Assembly (NCBI GenBank): GCA_026075535.2
Contig: AP026541.1
Coordinates: 12,958,001-13,022,000 of the forward strand
Direction of reading: 5' to 3'
DNA from: Tricholoma matsutake
Taxonomy: Eukaryota; Basidiomycota; Agaricomycetes; Agaricales; Tricholomataceae
Length of the DNA stretch: 64,000 nt
The notes beneath the pieces are model-generated. The model searched no databases. It was not told where the DNA came from and worked only from the letters and a program-made list of their open reading frames with translations. The translations under genes were made by a program, and so were the position numbers. The first letter of the stretch is position 1; each line of letters starts with the position of its first letter. Shown here in pieces: positions 55,063-64,000 of the stretch.

Positions 55063-58000
55063 ATGCCTCATGGAAAAAAACCTTTGAAAAATACAGAAGA
55101 TATTTCTCAGCCTGAGCAAGCCAACCAGCCTGTCGCTGCAGTTGACCATATGCAGGCATTTATATTATGTTTCTTCTCTGACTATGGTTCAAGTAATTGG
55201 CTCCCAGTGTACTTCCTGACACCTCTGGTATATGCTCCATAATTCTTTCTTACAGTAATTCCAATTCAAGTGTCCTGAAAATTCTGTAGAATCTCGTACT
55301 CGCGTTCTGCAAAAGGCATCTTTGAAACAACTGGGCATGTTATTCAATAATCTGTGCATTTATATGCTGACAGCTGACTGCACCTCAGAAATGGCTGTGC
55401 CTCATACAAAGACCTGGAATGCAACCAAGGCATCATCTAATGTTGCTCTGCAAGGTATGTTATCCACAAATTATTCTTGAGATGATTATAGTCTTTTTAT
55501 GGCATAGATGTTACTCCAGATGTATTACCAAGCACAGGCTCTTCTGTACCCACTCTAGCAGGTTTGTAAATTTGTCATAGCTTGATATAGAAGGAATGAT
55601 AATTCTTATAGAACCCTCTATTCCACAACCACGTCTTCGACAACCATCTAAGCATTCACAGCAGGCAAGTCTCACTCTCAGTGTTCTCAGATATACATAC
55701 AACTAATAGGGTTTATTTAGATGGATCCATTACAACCATTGACTCCTGCTAAACCTAAGGCTAAGACTGAGAAACCCTCTGACAAGGCTGCAAACTCCTC
55801 TGATACAGCTGCAAAGTCCTCTAACAAGACTACAAAGTCCTCCAACAAGGCTATGAAGTCCTCTGACAAGGCTGCAAAGTCCTCCAACACAGCTACAAAG
55901 TCCTCCAACAAGGCTGGGAAGTCCTCCAATAAGGCTCCAAAACCCTCCAAGACCACTAACCAGAAGGTTCAACCTGCAAAGTCTATTCTCAAGACTCCAG
56001 TTGCTCCTGTATCTATCTCTGCTGCTCATCAGATTGAGGCTTCTCATAACCAGCAAGCTGCTTTACTCTTATTTACCCCACACAAACAATGCAGTAGTCA
56101 GATTCACTTTACTCATGAACCAGAACCTTCTCCAACCCATCAACATGCTCCCCAGAACTTACCTTCGCAGTTGAGAACTTCAGATGGTGAATCTGATCAT
56201 TCAGATGTTGAAGAGGAGTTGGTAGAAGGACTGCAACATTTGGACTTTTGTGCAGGTTTTGAGACAGGCTCTGGCTCTTGGTCATCATCTCGGTTGTCCT
56301 CCAGTCCTCAGTCATCTTCTGGCTCTCAATCAGTCTCTAGTGTTCATTCACTTTCACGTGCACAACTCCCACATGCAGGACCTCATAGCAAACCACTTCA
56401 GTGCTGTTCAGTGCCAAGAGGTGGTGCTACAGATGTCTGGTCATTTTTCACAAAGGTCAAGGGACAGCATGAGTCTGTACTATGCCAGTGAGTTTTCACA
56501 TTATAAATCTATTGCATACTGAGTAATTGGCATTTCAGACATGCTCACAAGTCCAGCTCCTCACATGCCATTGCTTCATTTGGCATAACAACAGGCACAT
56601 TGGATTTAAGAAAGCATTTATATAGTGAACACATCGAGGAATGGGTTACTGGTTGTGACAATTTGAAGATTAAGATTACTGCTAAAGCAGCCTTGCCAGC
56701 CATTTGTAAATTTCATGCTGAACCAGAGCCTACATCATTGGAGGGGGAATGTCAAGAATATACCAAGGAGGCATTTGTAGAAGCTATTCTTGAATTTATT
56801 GTTGGTGATGATCAAGTATGTTTCATTCTGTCTAACTTGAACATGTTGTAATATTAACATTACTTCAGTCTATCAATATCGTGGAGTCGCCAAGATTGAG
56901 AAAGATATTTCTGCTTCTTTGTAAAGAGCTGCAGGAGTCTGACATTCTAGGTCATTCTACAATGTGCACCCATATTGAACAAGCTTATGAAGAACACATG
57001 AATAAACTTGAACATGAAATGGCATAAATGAATTCTTCCAATTTTAAAATACATACTCAATTCAATTTTTATAGAAATCAGTTGGAAAAATATCATTTAC
57101 TACTGATGCCTGGACTGATCCAAACCAGACATCTTTCATGGCTGTAACTGCACACTGATTTGAGGCTGTAGCAGAGAAAGCACCTAGTGGCTCTAAGAAA
57201 ACGCTTCAACTCCAATCAGATCTTGTTGGATTTCACAAGCTTCCTGGACATCACACAGGCAAACATTTGGCACATTGTTTTCTGTTTATCACTGACCACT
57301 TAAAGATTATGGAAAAGGTAAGTAGAAAAATTTATATGTTTAGGCCCTGACAGACTCTAATAGCATCTCAGATGGGATGGATTACCTGTGACAATGTGTC
57401 CAACAATAACACTATGTTCAAATACCTGTCAACTCTCCTCCAAAAGCACAAAATCAATATTAATATAGATGAACAAAGGATTCAATAGGTTTATAATTCA
57501 CTGTATTTGGAACTAATTTTGATGTTGTTTTATAGCTGCTTCCCTCACATTGTAAATCTTGCATGCAAGGCAGCATTAGCAGCTATCACAGATTATCAGC
57601 AAATACTTCAAGTAATTATGCAGCTAATTTCTAACAGTTAAGCATACTAACATAAACCACCTAGGTTCCTCATGCTTTCCAGGATATTTTGGGTGCTGAA
57701 GCAACACCTACAATATGTTATTCAGTTCCTGCATACTCTGCCTTTATCAACACTGCTCAAGAAAGATAACCCACAGTGGAACAATATCATTCAGCCTGGT
57801 CTGGATAAGCTAGAAGATTATCAAGACCATCTAGCTGACACACCAGCATATGTGGTGGCAATGGGTGAGCTTATTCAAGTTTACATTGGCTTGAAATAAC
57901 TAAAAATAATCTGGAATAGTGTTTGATCCTGCAAACAAACTAAGTTACTATCATGACCAACTACCAAAGAAGTATGCCATAGCCAAAGACATATTTTGGA

Positions 58001-58762
58001 AAGCTGTAAGCTTCACACTGATAGCCTGTTCCAAGCTAATAACTTGAATACTGTAATTCTGATAGCGTTGTCCATATGATAACAATCAGGCTGATGGGAG
58101 ACCATCTAACCAGCCAGCAGCCAAGTCTTTGTCCTCCCAGCCAACAGCAATGGATATTCTTGGTCTAAATCAAGTTACATCAACACAGCCAAAAGTTTCA
58201 TTGGAAAAGGAGGTAGATCAGTATCTGAGCAATCCTAATTCTGGATCTGGTATGTTGGCATTTTGGCAGGTAATAAATGTTCTATCTGCAATTTGCTTCT
58301 TTGCTAAATTATATTCAGGAACATGAAAACCAGTACCCTCGCATATTCCAACTTGCAATGGATATTATACCTATTCAAGCTTCAAGTGTCCCCTGTGAAA
58401 GAGTATTCTCCTCTGGGAAAGAGACAATGGCCCCTCGGAGAAGGTGTATCTCAGCTAAACTGATAGAAGCCCTACAAATATTGAAGTATTCAATCAAAAA
58501 AGGATGTCCATTGAACTTTACCCAGGGTATGTGCTGGACAGATGAACTTACAGAATTTGAGTTTGCAGCAAGGACAGAGCCTGTGGGTGATGCAGAAGCA
58601 TATGGACGTAGCCTGGGAGAGCCTGAGATGGACCTAGATGTTATTGATGAAGATCTTGAAGACCTGCAGAAGGATCTGGAAGCATTGGAACAACTCCTGA
58701 GTAGTTCAGATGATGAGGAAGAGGAGGAAGAGGAAGAGGAAGAGGAAGAAGAAGATGAATAA
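55063..58762 (+). pseudogene. hAT-family transposase, multi-exon, decayed
   Basis: An optional N-terminal piece at 55063 (MPHGKKPLKNTEDISQPEQ) precedes the long exon 55721-56471. That exon has about 13 copies of a KSSNKA-type heptad-like repeat (residues 20-70) and a Ser-rich part. A 62-bp intron (GTGAGT to TTTCAG) leads to a BED-finger-like region (VLCQHAHKSS, LDLRKHLYSEHIEEW). Then come the catalytic-type segments: FTTDAWTDPNQTSFMAV (first Asp), WITCDNVSNNNTMF (second Asp) and LEKEVDQYLSNP (probable Glu). The C-terminal hATC dimerisation motif is ASSVPCERVFSSGKETMAPR...LIEALQILKYS (about 58375-58500). The tail is very acidic, ending in a Glu run. A stop after MAVTAH (about 57160) and unclear joins between 57300 and 58100 suggest decay. 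Terminal repeats and an 8-bp duplication were not identified. Confidence 0.87.
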
Positions 58763-58829
58763 CTTCCATTTCTGCTTGGACAATGAAGAAGAAGAGGGAG
58801 AAGAAGAAGAAGAAATTCCATTTTCACCT

Positions 58830-59700
58830 TAAATGATGTACATTTATGCAGTGTTGTACAAAATATGTTATGAAGATATCACCTGAGATCCTGATTTTGG
58901 GCAATGGAACAGGTAATCCACAGGTACTTTTGAGTGTACCTGCACATGTACCCACAACCCATGGGTCACAAGCCACATGTCAGACGAGTACAGGTAGTTG
59001 TACCCACTGTCTCCCATTGTATCGTTCACCAACAGCTCCTGCATCTGAGAAGACCCACAATTGTGGGCTCCTTCAAGTACAGGAGCTGACTGCTTCATGA
59101 ACCATCATCAGGGCTGGGAGGGATCCACCCCATGAGCAGTTGCTCACAGCAGTGGGGTGTAGCTACGAGAATGGAAAAAGAAAAAGAAAAATCCACATGG
59201 GTAACCCATGGGTACTGCTGGAGTGACTGACCATACCCATACCCATACCCATACCCGCAACCCACAGGCTCATGAGCCATGGGTTAGCAGAGATGGATAG
59301 ACCCACCATCTCCTGTCATGTAATAGCTCCTGCATCTGGAAAGACCCACAATTGTGGGCTTCTTCAAGCACAGGAGCTAAAGACGACTACAACAACAGTG
59401 CATCATTGTTGTCATCACTGGGGCCAGGGCCAGGGTAAGGATCCACCCTGTGAGCAGTTGCTTATGGGTGTGGGTGGTTTGTGTTTGCAAGTGAGGGGTG
59501 GTGGTGGTGATGTGGCAGTCATCCAGAGTGAAACAGATCCACCCTGTGAGCAGCTGCTTGCAGGCATGGATGTCATCTTGTAAGTGGTGATGTAGGGGAT
59601 CCACCACCCCATGAGCAGTGGCTCATGGCAGTGGGTGTTGTTAGCAGGTGAGGGTGGCAACTACAAAAAGAAAACACACTGTTAGTGGATAAAACAAAGC
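58830..59700. repeat. Repeat cluster: duplicated hairpins and GAGCAGCTGCTC modules (copy 5)
   Basis: AGCTCCTGCATCTGNGAAGACCCACAATTGTGGGCT...CAGGAGCT-type hairpins occur at 59034-59090 and 59328-59383, 293 bp apart. An (ACCCAT)n run lies at about 59231-59258. Four palindromic modules are at 59125-59157, 59443-59474, 59539-59569 and 59601-59635. These belong to the same repeat family as 62976-63223. No gene recognised. Confidence 0.7.
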
Positions 59701-60121
59701 AAAGAAGAAGAAAAAACATACTGGGGGGGGCCACCTTGCCCTCGTCCCCTTGTTCTCCCTTCTCATCGCATTCCATATCCACCCCATGGTGGGGGTGCCA
59801 AGCATGCCAGGGGGTTGGGACATGTACAGGGGGTCTGTGACATGCCTGGGGGTGTGCTTGTTGGTTCCTGGGCCACGGTCTGTGTTCCAGAGAGGGGCAG
59901 AGCAGGAGGTATAGCCATTGTCAACGAACATGTTGTTGATGATGTGGCAGGCTGCATAGATGCATGAGGCATTGTCATGGGCTCATAGGGCAAACCAGGG
60001 GCAAGGGGGTAGAGCAGGGAGGGACTGGGGGGTGCAGACAGCTTCCCAGAGCATCCTTGTAGGTCCTGGAGCTGGCGGCAAGGTTCGTCCAGAGAGCAGA
60101 TGACATGTTTGACAAGCACAG
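59700..60121. other. Interval without a recognised gene
   Basis: GC-rich sequence with short open frames on the minus strand only, next to the second LTR. No domain. Confidence 0.4.
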
Positions 60122-61303
60122 TGATGATACTCAACCTGGGAAAACCACCACAACTGCCAATGAGGCAACCAATGATATTTGCACAAGTCAGAGGAAGGGT
60201 GCGAGGCATTCTGAATGTTCGAGGTCCGACCAAAGGGAAGACAACTAGTTGGTACTAGTCGTAAAGGTAGTTCTATAAGAGAGGAAGGTGTTTGGCACAG
60301 TCCAATGGAGTATTGATCGATATTGAAGAGGATCAACGAGATCGATGGCAAACAATGTTTATCGTCGAGAGTCGATGTGTGAATTCTAAGGACTTTTTGG
60401 TGGATCGATAGTATGTGAAGGTTATAGCTGATGGCTAGGAAGTGTCAGAGTAGTTACTAGTGCTAATGATAATTTGATCGAAGGTCAATCAAGGACGATG
60501 ATGGTTGTAGAGGTTTCTCGTCGATTGAGAAAACTTGTAGAAGTTTAGATTGTTTAGAGGATAGATCAGATTCTTAGAACTTTATATGAGGCAATATGTG
60601 AAGATGATTCCTCCCATTCCCAAGTAGATACTACAGACTTTTATATGTTTTAAGAGAAATGGTATAAGAAACATGTGTAAGAACATGAGGCAAAAGATAT
60701 GAGTTAAAACACAAGGCCAAAATGAGACTGGAATCCAAACAAGAAAGAGATATATCATATGATGAAGGAGTAATAAAGGGAAAGAACTAAAAGGAGACTG
60801 TCCTTTGTGTATAAACTGCACTAAGTGTCACAATAATCCATCCAGTGGGTTCTGTACACAATAGGGACTTGGAACGAGGCTGACCTACTATCAGCAGGTT
60901 TGAGCATGAGTTGGAATACTCCCTGGCACATGGTATTCCACCATCTGGTTATGAATGCGGCGCCCAATGTTGCTCATAGTTTCTCAATGTTGATCGATAA
61001 TGCTCGATGATGGTCAACAATGTTTGATCATGGTTGCAGTTGTTCAAAGTTGATTGGGGATACTCGATGTTCATTCAGAGGGTTCTTAGGGCATTTTGAG
61101 GTAGTCCTAAAGTTGTGCGATGTAGTTTCTAAGCACGATTGATGTTGCTGGTGATGTTTCGATGTGGTCGATATGATATCGTGATTGATAGACTTGGTCA
61201 AGAGTGGTCACACTGCTTCTGGGACATCATAGGAGTTAGCCGATGTGATTAGAATGTGGTTGTAATGGTGAATCAGTCTTTGAGCCGAGGAGACAACCTA
61301 TCA
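60122..61303 (+). repeat. LTR copy 2 (1.18 kb)
   Basis: Begins TGATGATACTCAACCTGG and ends GACAACCTATCA. Collinear with 48491-49693 throughout (for example GACAACTAGTTGGTACTAGT and GAGGCAAAAGATATGAGTTA). The flanks (ACAG and ATGG) do not match, so it has no visible target duplication. Confidence 0.75.
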
Positions 61304-61730
61304 ATGGTTGCTCATTGTCTTGAGACTCTGTTTCCTCAGCAGTAGATGGGCCCTGTGTGTTGTTTATGACCTCATTGACTGTCTCTGGGGTGTCAGTGGT
61401 CGTCTGGGTGGCCCTAGGTGTCATTTCATGGTGGGTTGTAGCAGTAGTTGCCACCATTGTTGGGGGAATGGAGCAGGCAATGGTGTGGTGCTCAGGGTGC
61501 AAACAACCCCCTGACATCCCATTTGGATAGGGAGGAGGGGTGTGTGTGTGTGTTGTATGTTGTTATGGTAGTAGATAAGCTAAAAATAACAAAAGAGCAG
61601 TTAATATTTGAAAAAGAAAAAAAAGAACAATTAAACACTTAATTTATGTGTGGAGGGGCCTCAGGCTCCTCCCAGCTACATAGAAAACATCTCACATCCC
61701 TTTTGGAGGGGAGGAGAAAACCATGTGATG
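61304..61730. mobile_element. Partial copy of the tRNA-like/hairpin TIR family (copy 6)
   Basis: CCCCTGACATCCCATTTGGATAGGGAGGAGG at about 61508-61540 and a nearby CTAAAAATAACA tract parallel 52720-52780. A hairpin-like GGAGGGGCCTCAGGCTCCTCC is at about 61651-61671, followed by CCCTTTTGGAGGGGAGG. Confidence 0.5.
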
Positions 61731-61809
61731 CCAGGTGTAGTCGTTATGAAGATATGCAGAAATCTAGAGAGAGAGAAGAATCATCAGTTTGGCTGATCAC
61801 AAGGATAAG

Positions 61810-62105
61810 AAAGTCAAAAACATGCTTACTTTCATGTTACAAGGGTCCCAAGTGCTAGATGGCAGTAGAAAACAAAAAAGGAGAGCATAGGATAGTGCAG
61901 ATGAAGAGAGGGAGAGCTGGCAATGCAGGACAAATGGCCAGCACGATAGCAGCTGATGTGTGCTATATTTAGACAGCTAAGCCACTCTGAGCCACTCTGG
62001 AGCCATGAAAATCAGCTCAGCTTGTGAGCTGGAGCCACAAAATTGGCTTAGCTGCATGAGCCGCACTGCGAGTGAGCCAAGCCAAGCCATGGCAACACTA
62101 GAGAC
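61810..62105. repeat. Dispersed GGCTCAGAGC-rich repeat, copy 2 (inverted)
   Basis: Complement of 53380-53650, with the same block order. Both copies end at CTAGTGTTGCC / GGCAACACTAG. Confidence 0.65.
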
Positions 62106-62205
62106 AACTGTAAGTACTTGGAAGTTTGCCAATTGGCCGCATCTTCATCAGGCAAAATTAAATTCATGACTCATGACAGTACTTTACAGTCCCCCACCTG
62201 TCCTA

Positions 62206-62350
62206 GTGGAGTCCAACTGGAGTCCGAGTGGAGTCCAACTGGAGTCCGAGTGGAGTCCAACTGGAGTCCGAGTGGAGTCCAACTGGAGTCCGAGTGGAGT
62301 CCAACTGGAGTCCAACTGGAGTCCGAGTGGAGTCCAACTGGAGTCTGAGT
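62206..62350. repeat. 22-bp subterminal tandem repeat of copy 2
   Basis: About six to seven units of GAGTCCAACTGGAGTCCGAG plus TG. Same place and similar motif as the 21-bp array at 6265-6445. Confidence 0.9.
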
Positions 62351-62459
62351 GGAATGTATTTCAACCAATGATAAGTCAAGTCAATTAGACACTGAGCTCA
62401 AAGGACTTTGGACTTGGTGAGTTTCATAAAGTACCCACAAAATAAATTTGTGTAGTGCA

Positions 62460-62545
62460 GGAATTGAACTCAAGACCTCACAATAAGGAATCACATGACA
62501 AACCAAACAAGTGTGCTCAACCACTTGAGCCACAGGAGACTTATT
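62460..62545 (-). ncRNA. tRNA-like sequence of copy 2
   Basis: On the minus strand the A box is TGGCTCAAGTGG and the B box is AGTTCAATTCC, with GTTTGGTTTGTCATGTGATT between them shared with 6107-6126. A TTTATTTTG run follows. Confidence 0.6.
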
Positions 62546-62642
62546 AGGGACTAATATAAGCTTTATTTATGACTCAACTTTTCATATTCTCCGAGGAGGC
62601 ATTTTTCAAACAATTAAGATCAAAAAATTTTAATTAACCACA

Positions 62643-62894
62643 TCCCTCATGTAGGACACGAGGGAGTGGGTATAATATAATAATAAACAAAACAAAAAAC
62701 CCTCTCAAATCTTGCGAGAGGGAGGGGGGGATTACTACTATGTACATAAAAAACTAAACCCCTCACGCTGAACACAAGGGGGGGATTTGTAAGTACTACA
62801 ATATATATACCTCTCGCATTCGGTGCGAGGGGGGGGCAGAGATAAATTAAAAATAATAAAAACCCCTCCCCACACAAAATGCGAGGGAGGGGGG
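62643..62894. repeat. Ladder of five hairpins (copy 2)
   Basis: Hairpins at 62643-62665, 62700-62722, 62759-62784, 62810-62832 and 62863-62894 with CCCTC...GAGGG stems, mirroring the ladder at 5722-5971 in reverse order. Confidence 0.8.
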
Positions 62895-63239
62895 GTTGGG
62901 ATGTCATCTGGGGTGGGTGTCATCGCCCACCCCTCCTCGCACATGTCCATTGCCGTAGCAAGCCACACCCATCATCCACCCTACGAGCAGTTGTTTGTAG
63001 GCGTGGGGATGGGTGCCATGGGTGTCTTATCCCTGGTGTGCCTGCCATCCACCTGATGAGCAGCTGCTCGTTGGCATGGGCTCTCACCACCCATCCACCC
63101 TGCGAGCAGAGGCTCACAGGTGTGGGGTGGGTGTGTTGTTGGCTTTGGGGGGTGCTGGTAGGCGTCATCAACTGCACACACTCATAATCCACCCTATGAG
63201 CAGGGGCTCGCAGGCGTGGGGTGGGTGTGTTGGGTTGTC

Positions 63240-64000
63240 TTGCATCCTGCCATCATTACCAGTAGTGTTAAGGGCAAAGCCTCAACTACTCGATCTAGTC
63301 GATGTTGTCCAACGAGGTGCTTCCTTGATGAGTCATTTGGTACTAGTCTTACTCAGACCATCCGACGTAAGATGATAGTACACCTCTAGCAGGCCTTCTG
63401 CAAAGAGTCGTCTGGGTTCACGCACTAAGGGGCTTTCTTAGTGGTTTCGAGTGAGTTCACATACTAAGGGGATTCCTTAGTAGTTTCGAGTGAGTCCACA
63501 TACTAAGGGGATTCCTTAGTAGTTTCAAATGAGCTTGCAAGTTAAGGCTGTAGATTGCCTAGATCTAAACTAAGGACATCCCTACTACAAGTCGCAGTAC
63601 TTATACTAGAAGGGAGGTCCCTATCATCCAATCAGAAGGGTAGATGTGTATCAAGTAAGAATAGAAACAGTTAAGCCTCATGCCTAGCATGAGCAAGGAT
63701 CTGATGTCAAGGACATGCTGCACCGCAGCATGTCAATCGTGAGAGTCTGACATCATGGACCTCATTTCAAGGGGCTGTTGTATCACAGCATGTGTGGGAG
63801 TGGGTTCGGGTGCATGGAGTCACCATGTGTCAAGGGTGCCTTCCATGGGAAGGTGATCGAATGCATGTTGTTGGCATGCATTGTATGTGTATCTGGTGTC
63901 AAGGGCATGCCTTGGGCATGAGTCAGAGAGTGCCTCCCTTCTGGAGGGGATCATCGGGTGCATCGGGTCGGTCGGGTTCCATGAGTTACAAGGAAAATTG
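63240..64000. other. Window end: unclassified repeat sequence with a 39-bp tandem array
   Basis: Three copies of a 39-bp unit (CACATACTAAGGGGATTCCT core) lie at about 63420-63535. Each contains the palindrome CTAAGG...CCTTAG. GCAGCATGTCAATCG / CACAGCATGTGTGG and GGCATGC motifs recur to the end. The region could be part of an LTR or of the interior of the preceding element. No coding frame is supported. Confidence 0.5.

Larger units (their letters stand above)
62183..63240 (-). mobile_element. Second copy (right half, inverted) of the tRNA-like/hairpin TIR family
   Basis: From the low end: a TIR-like CTTTACAGTCCCCCACCTG (62183), a 22-bp tandem array (about 62206-62350), and sequence matching 6160-6200. 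Then come a tRNA-like sequence on the minus strand (about 62460-62545), five hairpins (62643-62894) and four palindromic modules (62976-63008, 63048-63080, 63094-63130, 63188-63223). This is the order of copy 1 read from its right end. The other TIR is not found before the window ends. Confidence 0.75.

Noticed and set aside
59231..59258. Telomere-like repeat
   Set aside because: The unit is ACCCAT, not TTAGGG/CCCTAA, and has only four copies inside a repeat cluster.
48491..61303. One complete LTR retrotransposon bounded by the two 1.2-kb LTRs
   Set aside because: No gag or pol lies between them, the outer flanks do not match, and the first LTR has its own target duplication.

Overview
The window is a repeat-dominated stretch of a filamentous basidiomycete genome, most likely a mushroom-forming Agaricomycete. 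The evidence is a gene island whose genes carry many 45-60 bp introns, together with KDZ, Plavaka, hAT and MULE transposases and chromodomain Ty3/Gypsy retrotransposons. No rRNA gene, canonical tRNA gene or CRISPR array was seen. Species cannot be named from the sequence alone.

Layout. 1-4008 holds two nested, decayed Gypsy elements: the 3' end of one with its LTR, inserted in the pol gene of another. 4009-6471 is a TIR-bounded element with no recognisable transposase. It has subterminal tandem repeats, two outward-facing tRNA-like sequences with Pol III A/B boxes, and a ladder of hairpins. 6479-9806 is a broken KDZ transposase of the CxC2 type, followed by two accessory-type ORFs (10094-11725). 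12.7-25.3 kb is the only gene island. It holds a small three-exon gene of unknown function, a possible minus-strand hypothetical gene, a 19-exon MFS sugar transporter (16999-19631) and, convergent with it, a 12-exon PRM10/ThrE-like membrane protein (20748-24032). 26.4-31.9 kb carries two decayed, repeat-associated genes of unknown function and a 27-copy GGGGAA array.

32175-44251 is one complete Gypsy chromovirus on the minus strand, with a perfect 5-bp target duplication (CACGT). A 5.4-kb MULE has inserted in its gag gene (36960-42340, 9-bp duplication), and a 0.84-kb foldback element has inserted in its leader. The MULE encodes both a MULE transposase and a Ulp1-like cysteine protease. 44.3-47.7 kb is a Plavaka transposase (minus). 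48491-49693 and 60122-61303 are two copies of a 1.2-kb LTR. 55.1-58.8 kb is a hAT transposase. Diverged partial copies of the 4009-6471 element family lie at about 51.5-52.8, 53.9-54.8, 59.1-59.7 and 61.3-61.7 kb, and a second well-preserved end lies at 62183-63240.

The transposon genes are mostly inactivated. In the first two Gypsy copies many in-frame stops are TGA where the family usually has arginine, which points to CGA-to-TGA (CpG) decay. The most unusual items are the tRNA-like/hairpin-ladder TIR family, with its dispersed GAGCAGCTGCTC palindromic module, and the MULE that carries a Ulp1 protease. All functional calls come from motif recognition by eye; no database search was run.
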